This document shows, piece by piece, positions 24,646-33,206 of a DNA stretch of 64,000 nt. The first letter of the stretch is position 1. Each line of letters begins with the position of its first letter. This stretch comes from Promicromonospora umidemergens (lineage in GTDB: Bacteria > Actinomycetota > Actinomycetes > Actinomycetales > Cellulomonadaceae), in contig NZ_JAMTCT010000001.1 in assembly GCF_024171995.1 (NCBI RefSeq), positions 1 to 64,000 of the forward strand. Reading direction: 5' to 3'. The notes below the pieces were generated by a model. The model searched no databases. It was not told where the DNA came from and saw nothing but the letters and a program-made list of their open reading frames with translations. Made by a program: the position numbers and the translations under genes.

Positions 24646-25962
24646 ATGAACGATCTGCTGTATGTGAACGGCGGCACCCCGCTGAACGGGACCATCACCG
24701 TTCGAGGGGCAAAGAACTTCGTGTCGAAGTCCATGGTGGCTTCTCTGCTGGGGGAGACCCCCAGCGTGCTGCGGAACGTACCGCAGATCCGTGACGTCAA
24801 GGTCGTCTCGGGGCTTCTGGACCTGCACGGTGTGAACGTCAAGTACGACACCGACGCGGGCATCCTGGACCTCGACCCGTCCAACGTGGAATCGGCCCAC
24901 GTGGCCGACATCGACGCCCACGCGGGCTCCAGCCGCATCCCGATCCTGTTCTGCGGGCCGCTGCTGCACCGGCTCGGCGAAGCATTCATCCCCGACCTGG
25001 GCGGTTGCCGCATCGGCGACCGGCCGATCAACTACCACCTCGACATCCTGCGCCAGTTCGGCGCCGTCGTCGACAAGCGGGCAGGCGGCATCCACCTACG
25101 GGCGCCGCGCCGCCTGCAGGGCACCAAGATCTCCCTGCCCTACCCGTCGGTGGGCGCCACGGAGCAGACGCTGCTCACTGCAGTACGCGCGGACGGCATC
25201 ACCGAGCTGTCGGGCGCGGCGATCGAGCCAGAGATCATGGACCTCATCGCCGTCCTCCAGAAGATGGGCGCCATCATCTCGGTCGACACCGACCGCGTGA
25301 TCCGTATCGAGGGCGTCGACCGCCTCGACGGCTACACCCACACCGCGCTGAACGACCGGATCGAGACGGCGTCGTGGGCCTCGGCCGCCCTCGCCACCGG
25401 CGGAGACATCACCGTCAAGGGCGCTACCCAGCCCGAGATGATGACGTTCCTCAACACGTTCCGGAAGGTCGGCGGCCGGTTCGAGGTGCAGGACGACGGC
25501 ATCCGCTTCTGGCACGCCGGCGGCCAGCTCAAGTCCATCGTGCTCGAGACCGACGTGCACCCCGGGTTCATGACCGACTGGCAGCAGCCGCTCGTCGTCG
25601 CGCTCACGCAGGCCACCGGCCTGTCGATAGTGCACGAGACGGTGTACGAGAACCGCTTCGGCTTCACCGACGCGCTGCGCAAGATGGGCGCGACGATCCA
25701 GGTCTACAAGGAGTGCCTGGGCGGCCGCGACTGCCGGTTCGGCCAGCGCAACTTCCACCACTCCGCCGTCGTCTCCGGCCCGACGCCGCTCTCCGCGGCC
25801 GACATCGAGGTGCCCGACCTGCGCGGCGGCTTCTCGCACCTCATCGCGGCGCTCGCTGCCAACGGCCGGTCCACGGTCCGCGGCATCGGTCTGATCGACC
25901 GCGGCTACGAGAACTTCCAGTACAAGCTGGAGGCCCTTGGCGCGGACGTGGCCCGCGCCTGA
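24646..25962 (+). CDS. murA: UDP-N-acetylglucosamine 1-carboxyvinyltransferase
   Basis: A 438-residue cytoplasmic EPSP-synthase-fold enzyme that transfers enolpyruvate to UDP-GlcNAc, the first committed step of peptidoglycan synthesis. It shows the N-terminal GGTPLNGTITVRGAKNF with Lys23, the catalytic loop GGCRIGDRPINYHL with Cys121 (the fosfomycin-sensitive cysteine), and the C-terminal DLRGGFSHLIAALAANG. The sequence RIGDRPINYH rather than AIGARPVDLH places it in the divergent actinobacterial branch, so a specialised second MurA is possible. ATG 24646 matches the family start. Its transcript probably ends at the hairpin 25968-26030. Confidence 0.85.
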   Translation: MNDLLYVNGGTPLNGTITVRGAKNFVSKSMVASLLGETPSVLRNVPQIRDVKVVSGLLDLHGVNVKYDTDAGILDLDPSNVESAHVADIDAHAGSSRIPILFCGPLLHRLGEAFIPDLGGCRIGDRPINYHLDILRQFGAVVDKRAGGIHLRAPRRLQGTKISLPYPSVGATEQTLLTAVRADGITELSGAAIEPEIMDLIAVLQKMGAIISVDTDRVIRIEGVDRLDGYTHTALNDRIETASWASAALATGGDITVKGATQPEMMTFLNTFRKVGGRFEVQDDGIRFWHAGGQLKSIVLETDVHPGFMTDWQQPLVVALTQATGLSIVHETVYENRFGFTDALRKMGATIQVYKECLGGRDCRFGQRNFHHSAVVSGPTPLSAADIEVPDLRGGFSHLIAALAANGRSTVRGIGLIDRGYENFQYKLEALGADVARA

Positions 25963-25967
25963 CCCAT

Positions 25968-26030
25968 GGTTGTGAGCGCGATCGTTGCGCCTGAGACGGG
26001 CAGGTGGTCGCAACGGCCGCGCTCACAACC
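25968..26030. terminator. Long hairpin between murA and plsC
   Basis: Outer arms 25968-25980 and 26018-26030 (13 bp perfect) and inner arms 25983-25989 and 26009-26015 (7 bp perfect) stack into one stem interrupted by a 2-base mismatch. It starts five bases after the murA stop. Confidence 0.7.
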
Positions 26031-26061
26031 AGGCTTGGGCGGAGTTGTCGGTGGAGCCGAG

Positions 26062-26067
26062 TATTGT
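26062..26067 (+). promoter_or_regulatory. Leaderless promoter -10 (TATTGT) of plsC
   Basis: Lies 8 nt before GTG 26076, consistent with transcription starting at or just before the start codon. Confidence 0.45.
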
Positions 26068-26075
26068 TTCGGACC

Positions 26076-26831
26076 GTGTCCATCCCACGCCCTGAGTCAC
26101 GCATGTACCGCTTCATCGCGTTCATCGTGCGGAACCTCATGTTCGCGCTGTGCAGGTACGACTGGAAGGGCGGGGAGAACTTCCCGGCCAAGGGAGGGTT
26201 CATCGCCGCGGCGAACCATGTCACGGAGCTCGACGCGCTGACCCTTGCGCACTACCTCTTCGACAACGGCCGGGAGCCGCGCATCCTGGCCAAGCGCGGC
26301 CTGTTCAACTCGCCGCTGACGGGGTGGGCCCTGCGAGGTACCAGGATGATCCCGGTGGACCGCGAGTCGGCCAAGGCCACCGAGTCCCTGCGGAACGCCG
26401 CGAACCAGCTCGGTGACGGCGCCTGCGTGGCGATCCTGCCGGAGGGCACGCTGACACGGGACCCCGACTACTGGCCGATGGAGGGCAAGACCGGCGTGGC
26501 CCGCATCGCGCTGACGACTCGCCTGCCGGTGCTCCCGGTCGCCCAGTGGGGGGTCACCGAGATCATGCCGCGGTACGGTCGGCTGCGCTGGCCGTACCCC
26601 CGCAAGAAGGTGACGATCCAGACGGGCCCGCCCGTGGACCTCAGCGACCTGTACGACCGGCCCCAGGACACCGCGACCCTGCGCGAGGCGACGAGCCGCA
26701 TCATGGACGCCATCACCACCCAGCTGGAGCAGATCCGTGGCGAGGTTGCTCCCAAGCCGCGGTTCGACCTGCGCAAGCACCCCGAGTACGAGGCGAAGAT
26801 GACGAGCTACCCCCCGGTGGAGCGCCCGTGA
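26076..26831 (+). CDS. plsC: 1-acyl-sn-glycerol-3-phosphate acyltransferase
   Basis: A 251-residue membrane-associated acyltransferase that makes phosphatidic acid. The catalytic NHxxxxD is ANHVTELD with His48 and Asp53; the glycerol-phosphate-binding EGT is LPEGTLTRD at 123-125. An amphipathic start (YRFIAFIVRNLMFALCRYDW) anchors it to the membrane. GTG 26076 is chosen from the promoter position; ATG 26103 would remove nine residues without harming the domain. Its stop overlaps gpsA by four bases (GTGA), so the two consecutive phospholipid steps are translationally coupled. Confidence 0.88.
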   Translation: MSIPRPESRMYRFIAFIVRNLMFALCRYDWKGGENFPAKGGFIAAANHVTELDALTLAHYLFDNGREPRILAKRGLFNSPLTGWALRGTRMIPVDRESAKATESLRNAANQLGDGACVAILPEGTLTRDPDYWPMEGKTGVARIALTTRLPVLPVAQWGVTEIMPRYGRLRWPYPRKKVTIQTGPPVDLSDLYDRPQDTATLREATSRIMDAITTQLEQIRGEVAPKPRFDLRKHPEYEAKMTSYPPVERP

Positions 26832-27865
26832 GCGCGGCCACGTCTACTACCCCGACCAAGGTCGCCGTGCTCGGCGCGGGCTCCATGGGCACCACGTTCG
26901 CGATGGTCCTGGCCGACGCCGGGTGCGACGTGACCCTCTGGGGCCGCGACGCCGCGGTGCTCGACGCCGTCGACCGGACCCACCGCAACGAGAAGTACCT
27001 GCCGGGCGTGCAGCTGCCCGTCATGCACGGCACGACCGACCCAGCGGTCGCGCTCCTCGGTGCGTCCATCGTGGTGGTGTCGGTGCCGTCCCAGGTGGCG
27101 CGTGCGACCCTGGAGTCGATGAAGGGCCTGGTGCAGGAGCTGGCAGCGCCGGACGCCGTCGTCGTCTCCCTGATGAAGGGCGTCGAGCTCGGCACGGACA
27201 AGCGCATGAGCCAGGTCATGGCGGAGGTGCTGGACCTGCCGGACGAGCGGGTCGCCGTCGTCTCGGGCCCCAACCTGGCACCCGAGATCGCGGAGCGGCA
27301 GCCGACGGCGACCGTGGTCGCCTCGCGCAGCGAGGCCACCGCGCAGCTCGTCGCCTCCGCCTGCTCGACCGGCTACTTCCGTCCCTACACGAACACCGAC
27401 GTGGTCGGCGTGGAGCTGTGCGGCGCGGTGAAGAACATCATCGCCCTCGCGGCGGGCATGGCCCAGGGCCGCGGCTTCGGCTGGAACACGCTCGCCACGC
27501 TCATCACGCGCGGCCTCGTGGAGATCACGCGCCTCGGCCTGGCGCTGGGGGCCGACGCCGCCACCTTCTCCGGGCTGGCCGGCATGGGCGACCTGACGGC
27601 GACGTGCGCGTCGCCGCTGTCGCGCAACCACCGGCTCGGCAAGCACTTCGGCGAGGGGCTCACGCTCGCAGAGGCCATCAAGGCGACCGGCGGCACGGCC
27701 GAGGGCGTCAAGTCGTCGCAGTCGGTGCTGGAGCTCGCGCGTGCCCACGACGTCGAGATGCCGATCACGGCCGGTGTCGTGGACGTGCTGGCAGGCAAGC
27801 TGCCCCTGTCCGAGCTCGCGGCGGCGCTGCTCGCGCGGCCCCAGAAGTCCGAGGTCGCCGGCTGA
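26828..27865 (+). CDS. gpsA: Glycerol-3-phosphate dehydrogenase [NAD(P)+]
   Basis: A 345-residue cytoplasmic enzyme that reduces dihydroxyacetone phosphate to sn-glycerol-3-phosphate for phospholipids. The Rossmann motif is VAVLGAGSMGTTFA (16-21), and the catalytic region contains GVELCGAVKNIIALAAGMAQG with the conserved Lys. The C-terminal signature LAGMGDLTATCASPLSRNHRLG is complete. The GTG start overlaps the plsC stop. No recognisable ligase gene directly follows, though ddl often lies next to gpsA in relatives; here it is 18 kb away. Confidence 0.92.
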   Translation: MSAATSTTPTKVAVLGAGSMGTTFAMVLADAGCDVTLWGRDAAVLDAVDRTHRNEKYLPGVQLPVMHGTTDPAVALLGASIVVVSVPSQVARATLESMKGLVQELAAPDAVVVSLMKGVELGTDKRMSQVMAEVLDLPDERVAVVSGPNLAPEIAERQPTATVVASRSEATAQLVASACSTGYFRPYTNTDVVGVELCGAVKNIIALAAGMAQGRGFGWNTLATLITRGLVEITRLGLALGADAATFSGLAGMGDLTATCASPLSRNHRLGKHFGEGLTLAEAIKATGGTAEGVKSSQSVLELARAHDVEMPITAGVVDVLAGKLPLSELAAALLARPQKSEVAG

Positions 27866-27869
27866 GCGG

Positions 27870-28574
27870 TCAGTGCCGGACGTCGACGACGACGCGCGTC
27901 GGGTTCTCCAGGAGGAACACGCGGAACGGCTGTTCGCCCTCGTCGATCCCGACGAACGCCGTCGTGTCCCCCTCGAACCAGTAGCGGTACACGATCTCGT
28001 CCACCGACTCGGTGTCATCGGGCTCGATGCGGTCGCGGGAGAACTCCTCGACGCCGCTGTCCGCCGGCATCGCCGTGCCCGACAGCGACACCCGGAGGAT
28101 CGCGTCGCCGTCGACCTGGACGGCGTGCCCTGAGCCGGCGTCGGACGCCTGGTCCACGTACTCGACGCGCCAGCCGGGCTTGCCGCTGCCCTTGCCGCCG
28201 AGGTCGAACACGATGCGGTCGTAGCTGTCGTGCTCGGCGACCCGGACGTCCGTGACCGACAGGAACGTCTCGCCCACGCCCGTCGGCTCGGCGGTGTCGG
28301 CCCTCGTGCTCGCGGGGAACGGCGGGCCGGTCGCGGCCTCGGTCGCCGAGGCGGTCGGGTCGGGGGCTTCGTCGTCGGTGCCGTCGCCACCCGAACCGCC
28401 GTCCGCTGACGGCGAGGCGCCGGCCGGTGCCGAGGCGACGGGCGCCGGGCTGGACAGGGTCACCCCCGGTTGCTCCGAGCTCGGTGCACCGTTGGTGCAC
28501 CCGGCCAGCAGCAAGGCGGCGGCCGCTGCCAGGGCCGCGGCTGTCGAGGCTGTGCGATGTCCGGCTCGTCCCAT
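27870..28574 (-). CDS. Lipoprotein with AMIN-like domain
   Basis: A 234-residue exported lipoprotein. The signal ends in LLLAGCTNG with Cys26 as the lipid site, followed by a long Pro/Ala/Ser/Asp linker and a C-terminal beta-rich domain (VTDVRVAEHDSYDRIVFDLGGKG, GWRVEYVDQA, LRVSLSGTAMP, FRVFLLENPTRVVVDVRH). The pattern DRIVFDLG...P.W.V.Y and the final ENPTRVVVDV are those of the AMIN-like family in actinobacteria, presumed to bind cell-wall polymers. ATG 28574 was preferred because the lipobox follows at a proper distance. It converges on gpsA with four bases between stops. Confidence 0.75.
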   Translation of the reverse strand: MGRAGHRTASTAAALAAAAALLLAGCTNGAPSSEQPGVTLSSPAPVASAPAGASPSADGGSGGDGTDDEAPDPTASATEAATGPPFPASTRADTAEPTGVGETFLSVTDVRVAEHDSYDRIVFDLGGKGSGKPGWRVEYVDQASDAGSGHAVQVDGDAILRVSLSGTAMPADSGVEEFSRDRIEPDDTESVDEIVYRYWFEGDTTAFVGIDEGEQPFRVFLLENPTRVVVDVRH

Positions 28575-28683
28575 GTTTCCAGCGTAGAGCCTGTCGTGCG
28601 CCGGGGCCGGGTCACGGGTCGATCGACGTCCTGCCGCGGCCCCGGCCGCGACCTTCGCTGACACATCAGGGCAGTCAGCACTC

Positions 28684-28714
28684 TTGACTTGTCAGACATG
28701 TGATGTACTACATT
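28684..28714 (+). promoter_or_regulatory. Promoter and GntR-like operator of the GH95 operon
   Basis: TTGACT at 28684-28689 is a -35; TACTAC at 28706 (16-nt spacer) or TACATT at 28709 (19-nt) can be the -10. Overlapping it are TTGTCAGACAT, one mismatch from the FadR/GntR consensus TNGTNNNACNA, and a perfect ATGTA-C-TACAT palindrome at 28703-28713. A repressor bound here would cover the promoter. Confidence 0.5.
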
Positions 28715-28763
28715 TACCTCACGCAGTTCGACTCACTGGCGAGCCCGAACGAGGAAGGTTGCG

Positions 28764-31193
28764 ATGAACCCGATCACGCGAAGAGATCTCCTACGCACCA
28801 CCGGCCTGACCGCGGGTGCTATCGCCCTCACCGGTCACGCTCCGGCGAACGCGGAGGCGGCCCCGAGCGGGGACTCCGACGCGCCGGAGACCAACCCCAT
28901 GCGGCTCTGGTACACCGCCCCGGCGACCGAATGGCTGGAGGCGCTCGCCGTCGGCAACGGCCGGGTCGGCGCCATGGTGTTCGGTGGCGTCGCCGCCGAG
29001 ACGCTCATGCTCAACGAGGACACCGTGTGGGCCGGCGGGCCGCACGACTACGCCGACCCGCGCGGGAGCGAGGCCCTCCCGGAGATCCGGCGGCTGATCG
29101 ACGAGGAGAAGTGGGGCGAGGCCCAGAAGCTGGCCGACGAGCGGTTCATGGGCCGGCCGACGGAGCAGATGCAGTACCAGCCGGTCGGGGACCTGCACCT
29201 CGACTTCCCTGAGCTGACCGGCGACGTCACGGAGTACCGCAGGTCGCTCGACCTGACCACGGCCATCACCACGACGACCTTCGTGGTCGACGGCGTGCGC
29301 CACACGCGGGAGATCTTCAGCAGCCACGCCCACCAGGTGATCGTCGCCCGGTTCACCGCCGACGCGCCGGGGGCGATCTCCTTCGACGGGCGGTACGAGT
29401 CGCTCCAGGAGACGTCGACGCACGCGCACGACACCCGCACGCTCGCCCTCGAAGGTCGCAGCGGTGCGGCAGAGGGCCTCGAGGGAAAGGTGCGCTTCGT
29501 CAGCCTGGCCCGCGCCGTGGCCGAGGGCGGGAGCGTCACCTGCGGTGCCACGCGGCTGCGGGTGCGCGGCGCGGACGCCGTCACGCTGGTGGTCTCCATC
29601 GGGACGAGCCACCGGAACTATCTCGATGTCAGCGGCGACCACTTCGCCAAGGCCGTGGAACCGCTGGAGCAGACGCCGGTCCAGGGCTACGGGCTCCTGC
29701 GGCGGGCGCACGTGCGGGACTACCAGGAGATGTTCGGCCGCGTCGACATCGACCTCGGCACGTCACCGTCCGTCGACCTGCCGACCGACGAGCGGGTCGT
29801 CGCCTTCCGGGACGGGCAGGACCCGCAGCTCGCGGCGCTGTACTACCAGTTCGGCCGCTACCTGCTGATCTCCAGCTCCCGTTCCCCTGGCCAGCCGGCC
29901 AACCTCCAGGGCCTGTGGAACTACCAGATGCTCCCGCCGTGGCAGTCCAAGTACACCCTGAACATCAACTGCGAGATGAACTACTGGCCCGCCGGTCCGG
30001 CGAACCTCGCCGAGTGCTGGCAGCCGCTGTTCGCGATGATCGAGGAGCTCGCCGAGTCCGGAGCCCGGACCGCCAAGAAGATGTGGGGCGCCAAGGGCTG
30101 GGTGGCGCACCACAACACCGACCTCTGGCGCGGTTCCGCACCGGTGGACTTCGCGTACTACGGCGTCTGGCCCACCGGGGGTGCCTGGCTGTCGCTGCTC
30201 TTCTGGGAGCACTACGAGTACACCGGCGACCTGGACACGCTGCGCGAGTACTTCCCGGTCCTGCGCGGAGCCGTGGAGTTCTTCCTCGACACGCTCGTCC
30301 AGGACGAGGCGACCGGCTACCTCGTGACGAACCCCTCCCACTCCCCGGAGATCAAGCACCACGAGATCGATGACGAGAGCGTGAGCATCTGTGCGGGCCC
30401 GACCATGGACATGCAGATCCTGCGGGACCTGTTCACGGCGTTCGACAAGGCCTGCGCCGTGCTCGGCCAGGACCGCGCCATGGCCGCCCAGGCGATCTCC
30501 GCGCGCGACCAGCTGCCGCCCAACCAGATCGGCCACCTCGGCCAGCTCCAGGAGTGGCTGATCGACTGGGAGGAGGCCGCCACGGAGATCAGCCGGCACG
30601 TCTCGCACCTGTGGGGCGTGTTCCCCAGCGACCAGATCACCCCGCGGCGCACCCCGGAGCTCGCCGCGGCGGCGGACCGCTCGCTCGAGCTGCGCGGGCC
30701 GGCGGTGACGGCCGGGTGGTCGCTCGCCTGGAAGATGAACATCCGTGCGCGGCTGCTCCAGGCCGACGGCGTCTACACCCACCTCACCCAGCTGCTCTCG
30801 ACCGGGCGGACCGCGCCGAACCTGTTCGACCTGCACCCGCCGTTCCAGATCGACGGGAACTTCGGGGGCACGTCGGCGATCAACGAGACGATCATGCAGA
30901 GCCACTCGGGCGAGGTCTGGCTGCTGCCGTGCGTGCCCGACGCCTGGCCGGCGGGCAAGGTCCGCGGACTGCGCGCCCGTGGCGCGTTCGAGCTCTCCAT
31001 CACCTGGTCCGACCGGCGCCTGACGACCGCCCGGGTCCAGTCGCTGGCCGGCAACACCATCCGGCTGCGCACCGACGTGCCGGTCCGCGTGTCCGGCCCC
31101 GGCGGCCCGGTCGACGTCGAGCGGCCCGAGGACGGGCTCGCCGTCTTCTCCACGCGGCGTGGCGCCACCTATGTGGTCGAGCCGCTGACCTGA
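28764..31193 (+). CDS. GH95 family glycoside hydrolase (alpha-L-fucosidase / alpha-L-galactosidase)
   Basis: An 809-residue exported enzyme. MNPITRRDLLRTTGLTAGA is a Tat signal. The GH95 N-terminal beta domain starts at RLWYTAPATEWLEALAVGNGRVG, and the barrel carries LQGLWNYQMLPPW, NINCEMNYWP (the two Asn that activate water), PSHSPE and DGNFGGTSAINE (the Asp base). These are the inverting GH95 residues. The position two before the first catalytic Asn is Thr rather than the His of the Bifidobacterium fucosidase AfcA. The ribosome site GAGGAAGG is good. It heads an operon with two secreted beta-helix proteins, so it likely trims fucose- or galactose-capped plant polysaccharides outside the cell. 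Confidence 0.88.
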   Translation: MNPITRRDLLRTTGLTAGAIALTGHAPANAEAAPSGDSDAPETNPMRLWYTAPATEWLEALAVGNGRVGAMVFGGVAAETLMLNEDTVWAGGPHDYADPRGSEALPEIRRLIDEEKWGEAQKLADERFMGRPTEQMQYQPVGDLHLDFPELTGDVTEYRRSLDLTTAITTTTFVVDGVRHTREIFSSHAHQVIVARFTADAPGAISFDGRYESLQETSTHAHDTRTLALEGRSGAAEGLEGKVRFVSLARAVAEGGSVTCGATRLRVRGADAVTLVVSIGTSHRNYLDVSGDHFAKAVEPLEQTPVQGYGLLRRAHVRDYQEMFGRVDIDLGTSPSVDLPTDERVVAFRDGQDPQLAALYYQFGRYLLISSSRSPGQPANLQGLWNYQMLPPWQSKYTLNINCEMNYWPAGPANLAECWQPLFAMIEELAESGARTAKKMWGAKGWVAHHNTDLWRGSAPVDFAYYGVWPTGGAWLSLLFWEHYEYTGDLDTLREYFPVLRGAVEFFLDTLVQDEATGYLVTNPSHSPEIKHHEIDDESVSICAGPTMDMQILRDLFTAFDKACAVLGQDRAMAAQAISARDQLPPNQIGHLGQLQEWLIDWEEAATEISRHVSHLWGVFPSDQITPRRTPELAAAADRSLELRGPAVTAGWSLAWKMNIRARLLQADGVYTHLTQLLSTGRTAPNLFDLHPPFQIDGNFGGTSAINETIMQSHSGEVWLLPCVPDAWPAGKVRGLRARGAFELSITWSDRRLTTARVQSLAGNTIRLRTDVPVRVSGPGGPVDVERPEDGLAVFSTRRGATYVVEPLT

Positions 31194-31225
31194 CCTGCAC
31201 CACCCACACCCACGAAAGGACACCG

Positions 31226-33118
31226 ATGTCCAGACAATGGATCCGGAACAGCACGGTCGCTGTCGCCGCGCTGAGCCTGGTAGCCACGATGACCGGCGGA
31301 GGGATCGCCCTCGACCGGCTCACCAGCGCCGTGACCTCCGGCGCGTGCCCGCAGCTCTACGTCTCGCCCACCGGGGACGACCACGGGAAGGGGTCGCAGG
31401 ACGATCCCTGGAAGACGGTCGCCAAGGCCCGTGACCACATCCGCGAGAAGGGTCTCAACAGCGAGAACCGCATGAAGTGCGACATCACGGTGAACCTCGC
31501 GGCGGGCGAGTATCCCGTCACCGAGACCATCGAGCTCACGGAGCAGGACTCCGGCGGGGGCGGACACCAGGTCGTGTACCGCAGTGCGGACGGCCCGGGC
31601 AAGGCCAACTTCGTCGGCGCGGAGGAGATCACCGGCTGGGAGCCGCACCAGGACGGCATCTACAAGGCGAAGGTGGACCCCGGTCAGTCGTTCCACACGC
31701 TGTTCGAGGACGGCGAGCGGTCCGAGATGGCGCGGTACCCGAACCGCACGTCGGAGGACACGCACGCCCCCTACCTGTTCTCCGTGCTCGGCGAGCCGGA
31801 GAAGGAGGCAGTGCGCTCGTGGCTGTACTGGGAGGACGGCGACTGGGACCCGGCCTGGGACGACACCCCCGAGGGCAACCCGCTCAAGGACGCCCAGGTC
31901 ACCGTGTGGTCGGGCGGCTCGTGGAGCTGGTTCACCGACACCGTCCCGATCATCGGCCAGGACTACCGCAAGAACTTCGCCACGCTCCAGCACTGGACGC
32001 GCTACGCGATGGTGAACAGCCGGAGCGGGTCGCGCTACTACCTCCAGAACGCGATGGCGTTCCTCGACCAGCCGGGCGAGTACTACCTCGACAAGGACGC
32101 CGGTGAGCTGTACTACATACCTCGCGGTGACATCGCTGACGTGCGCGTCATGCGGCCCACCGTCACGAAGGTGATCGACGTGCAGGGGGCGTCGCCGGAG
32201 AAGAGGGCCCACGACATCACCTTCGACGGCATCGGCGTCCAGTACTCCGACTTCGTCGACTGGTACCGCTCCGGGTGGATCAGCGCGGGCGACTCGGGCG
32301 AGGTGCACAAGTACCCCGAGTACGACCGGCAGATCGAGATGCCCCGCAACCGGTTCGGCGCCATCACGCTGGAGAACACCTCGCACATCACCCTGACCGG
32401 CATGCAGATCCGGGACACGGGCTTCATGGGGGTCTACGCGCTGTTCGCCAACGACCACCTGACGGTCGAGGACTCGCTCCTGGAGAACCTGGGGGCCGAC
32501 GGCATCAAGGTGGAGGGCGGCTGGCCGGGCGAGGGCGACCTGTCCCACGACCACACCTTCCGGAACCTGTACATCCACCACGTGGGCGAGCTCGTGCCCG
32601 GCGACGCCGCGGGCATCGAGCTGATGAGCACGGGCAACAACACGGTCGAGCACGTCCACGTGAAGAACTCCTCGCGCTACGGGATCAGCCTGGAGTCGCG
32701 TCCCGAGGTGAAGGACGGCGAGCAGTACGCGGACGACAACGTCTTCCGGTACATCAGGCTCGAGGAGGCCGGCCTGGACTCGGGTGACATGGGCGCTTTC
32801 TACACGTATGGCGTCGCGAACCAGGAGCCGCACCCGGTCAGGAACACGGTGGACCAGATGGTCATCGGTGACGTGATCCCCGACCCCGCCGGTGCGATGC
32901 CGGACAGCGGGACCCGGGGCGTCCACATGGACGCCGGTGGCTGTGGTTTCTCGTTCAGCAACATCGAGGTGGGCGAGACGACCGACCAGTCGTACCAGTC
33001 CTACCAGTGCAACGAGGTGACCAACGGCAACTGGGAGGACGACTTCGACCCGGCCCAGATGGAGTACGACCTGATCGGCGTCACCGACACCTTCCCGTAC
33101 CCGGTCCCGGAGGACTGA
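31226..33118 (+). CDS. Secreted right-handed beta-helix protein, GH141-like (copy 1)
   Basis: A 630-residue exported protein. The N-terminal hydrophobic segment is a signal or anchor (VAVAALSLVATMTGGGIAL). The core begins LYVSPTGDDHGKGSQDDPWKT, then TVNLAAGEYPVTETIELTEQDSG, the entry of a parallel beta-helix, and a long repeat region (HITLTGMQIRDTGFMGVYAL, LTVEDSLLENLGADGIKVEGGWP). The layout recalls family GH141 and pectate-lyase-superfamily proteins; GH141 includes an alpha-L-fucosidase, fitting the GH95 neighbour, but I cannot assign catalytic residues. GAAAGGA precedes the ATG. It lies 32 bases after the GH95 stop. A hairpin separates it from copy 2. Confidence 0.65.
   Translation: MSRQWIRNSTVAVAALSLVATMTGGGIALDRLTSAVTSGACPQLYVSPTGDDHGKGSQDDPWKTVAKARDHIREKGLNSENRMKCDITVNLAAGEYPVTETIELTEQDSGGGGHQVVYRSADGPGKANFVGAEEITGWEPHQDGIYKAKVDPGQSFHTLFEDGERSEMARYPNRTSEDTHAPYLFSVLGEPEKEAVRSWLYWEDGDWDPAWDDTPEGNPLKDAQVTVWSGGSWSWFTDTVPIIGQDYRKNFATLQHWTRYAMVNSRSGSRYYLQNAMAFLDQPGEYYLDKDAGELYYIPRGDIADVRVMRPTVTKVIDVQGASPEKRAHDITFDGIGVQYSDFVDWYRSGWISAGDSGEVHKYPEYDRQIEMPRNRFGAITLENTSHITLTGMQIRDTGFMGVYALFANDHLTVEDSLLENLGADGIKVEGGWPGEGDLSHDHTFRNLYIHHVGELVPGDAAGIELMSTGNNTVEHVHVKNSSRYGISLESRPEVKDGEQYADDNVFRYIRLEEAGLDSGDMGAFYTYGVANQEPHPVRNTVDQMVIGDVIPDPAGAMPDSGTRGVHMDAGGCGFSFSNIEVGETTDQSYQSYQCNEVTNGNWEDDFDPAQMEYDLIGVTDTFPYPVPED
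32760..33049 (+). repeat. Near-identical duplicated block, copy in beta-helix gene 1
   Basis: 290 bases match 34741-35030 with three mismatches; the first 175 bases (32760-32934) match without any. Flanking parts of the two genes are much less similar, including at synonymous sites. Confidence 0.85.
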
Positions 33119-33142
33119 CCTCCGCGAACAGGCTGCACCTCG

Positions 33143-33176
33143 GGGGCGGGGAGTCCCGTCGCGGACTCCTCGCCCC
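33143..33176. terminator. Hairpin between the two beta-helix genes
   Basis: Arms 33143-33156 and 33163-33176 pair over 14 bp (one G-T) with a 6-nt loop. It may terminate, or lower, transcription of copy 2, or protect the upstream mRNA. Confidence 0.6.
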
Positions 33177-33206
33177 TGTTCCGTTCGACCAACCGAGAGG
33201 ACAATG

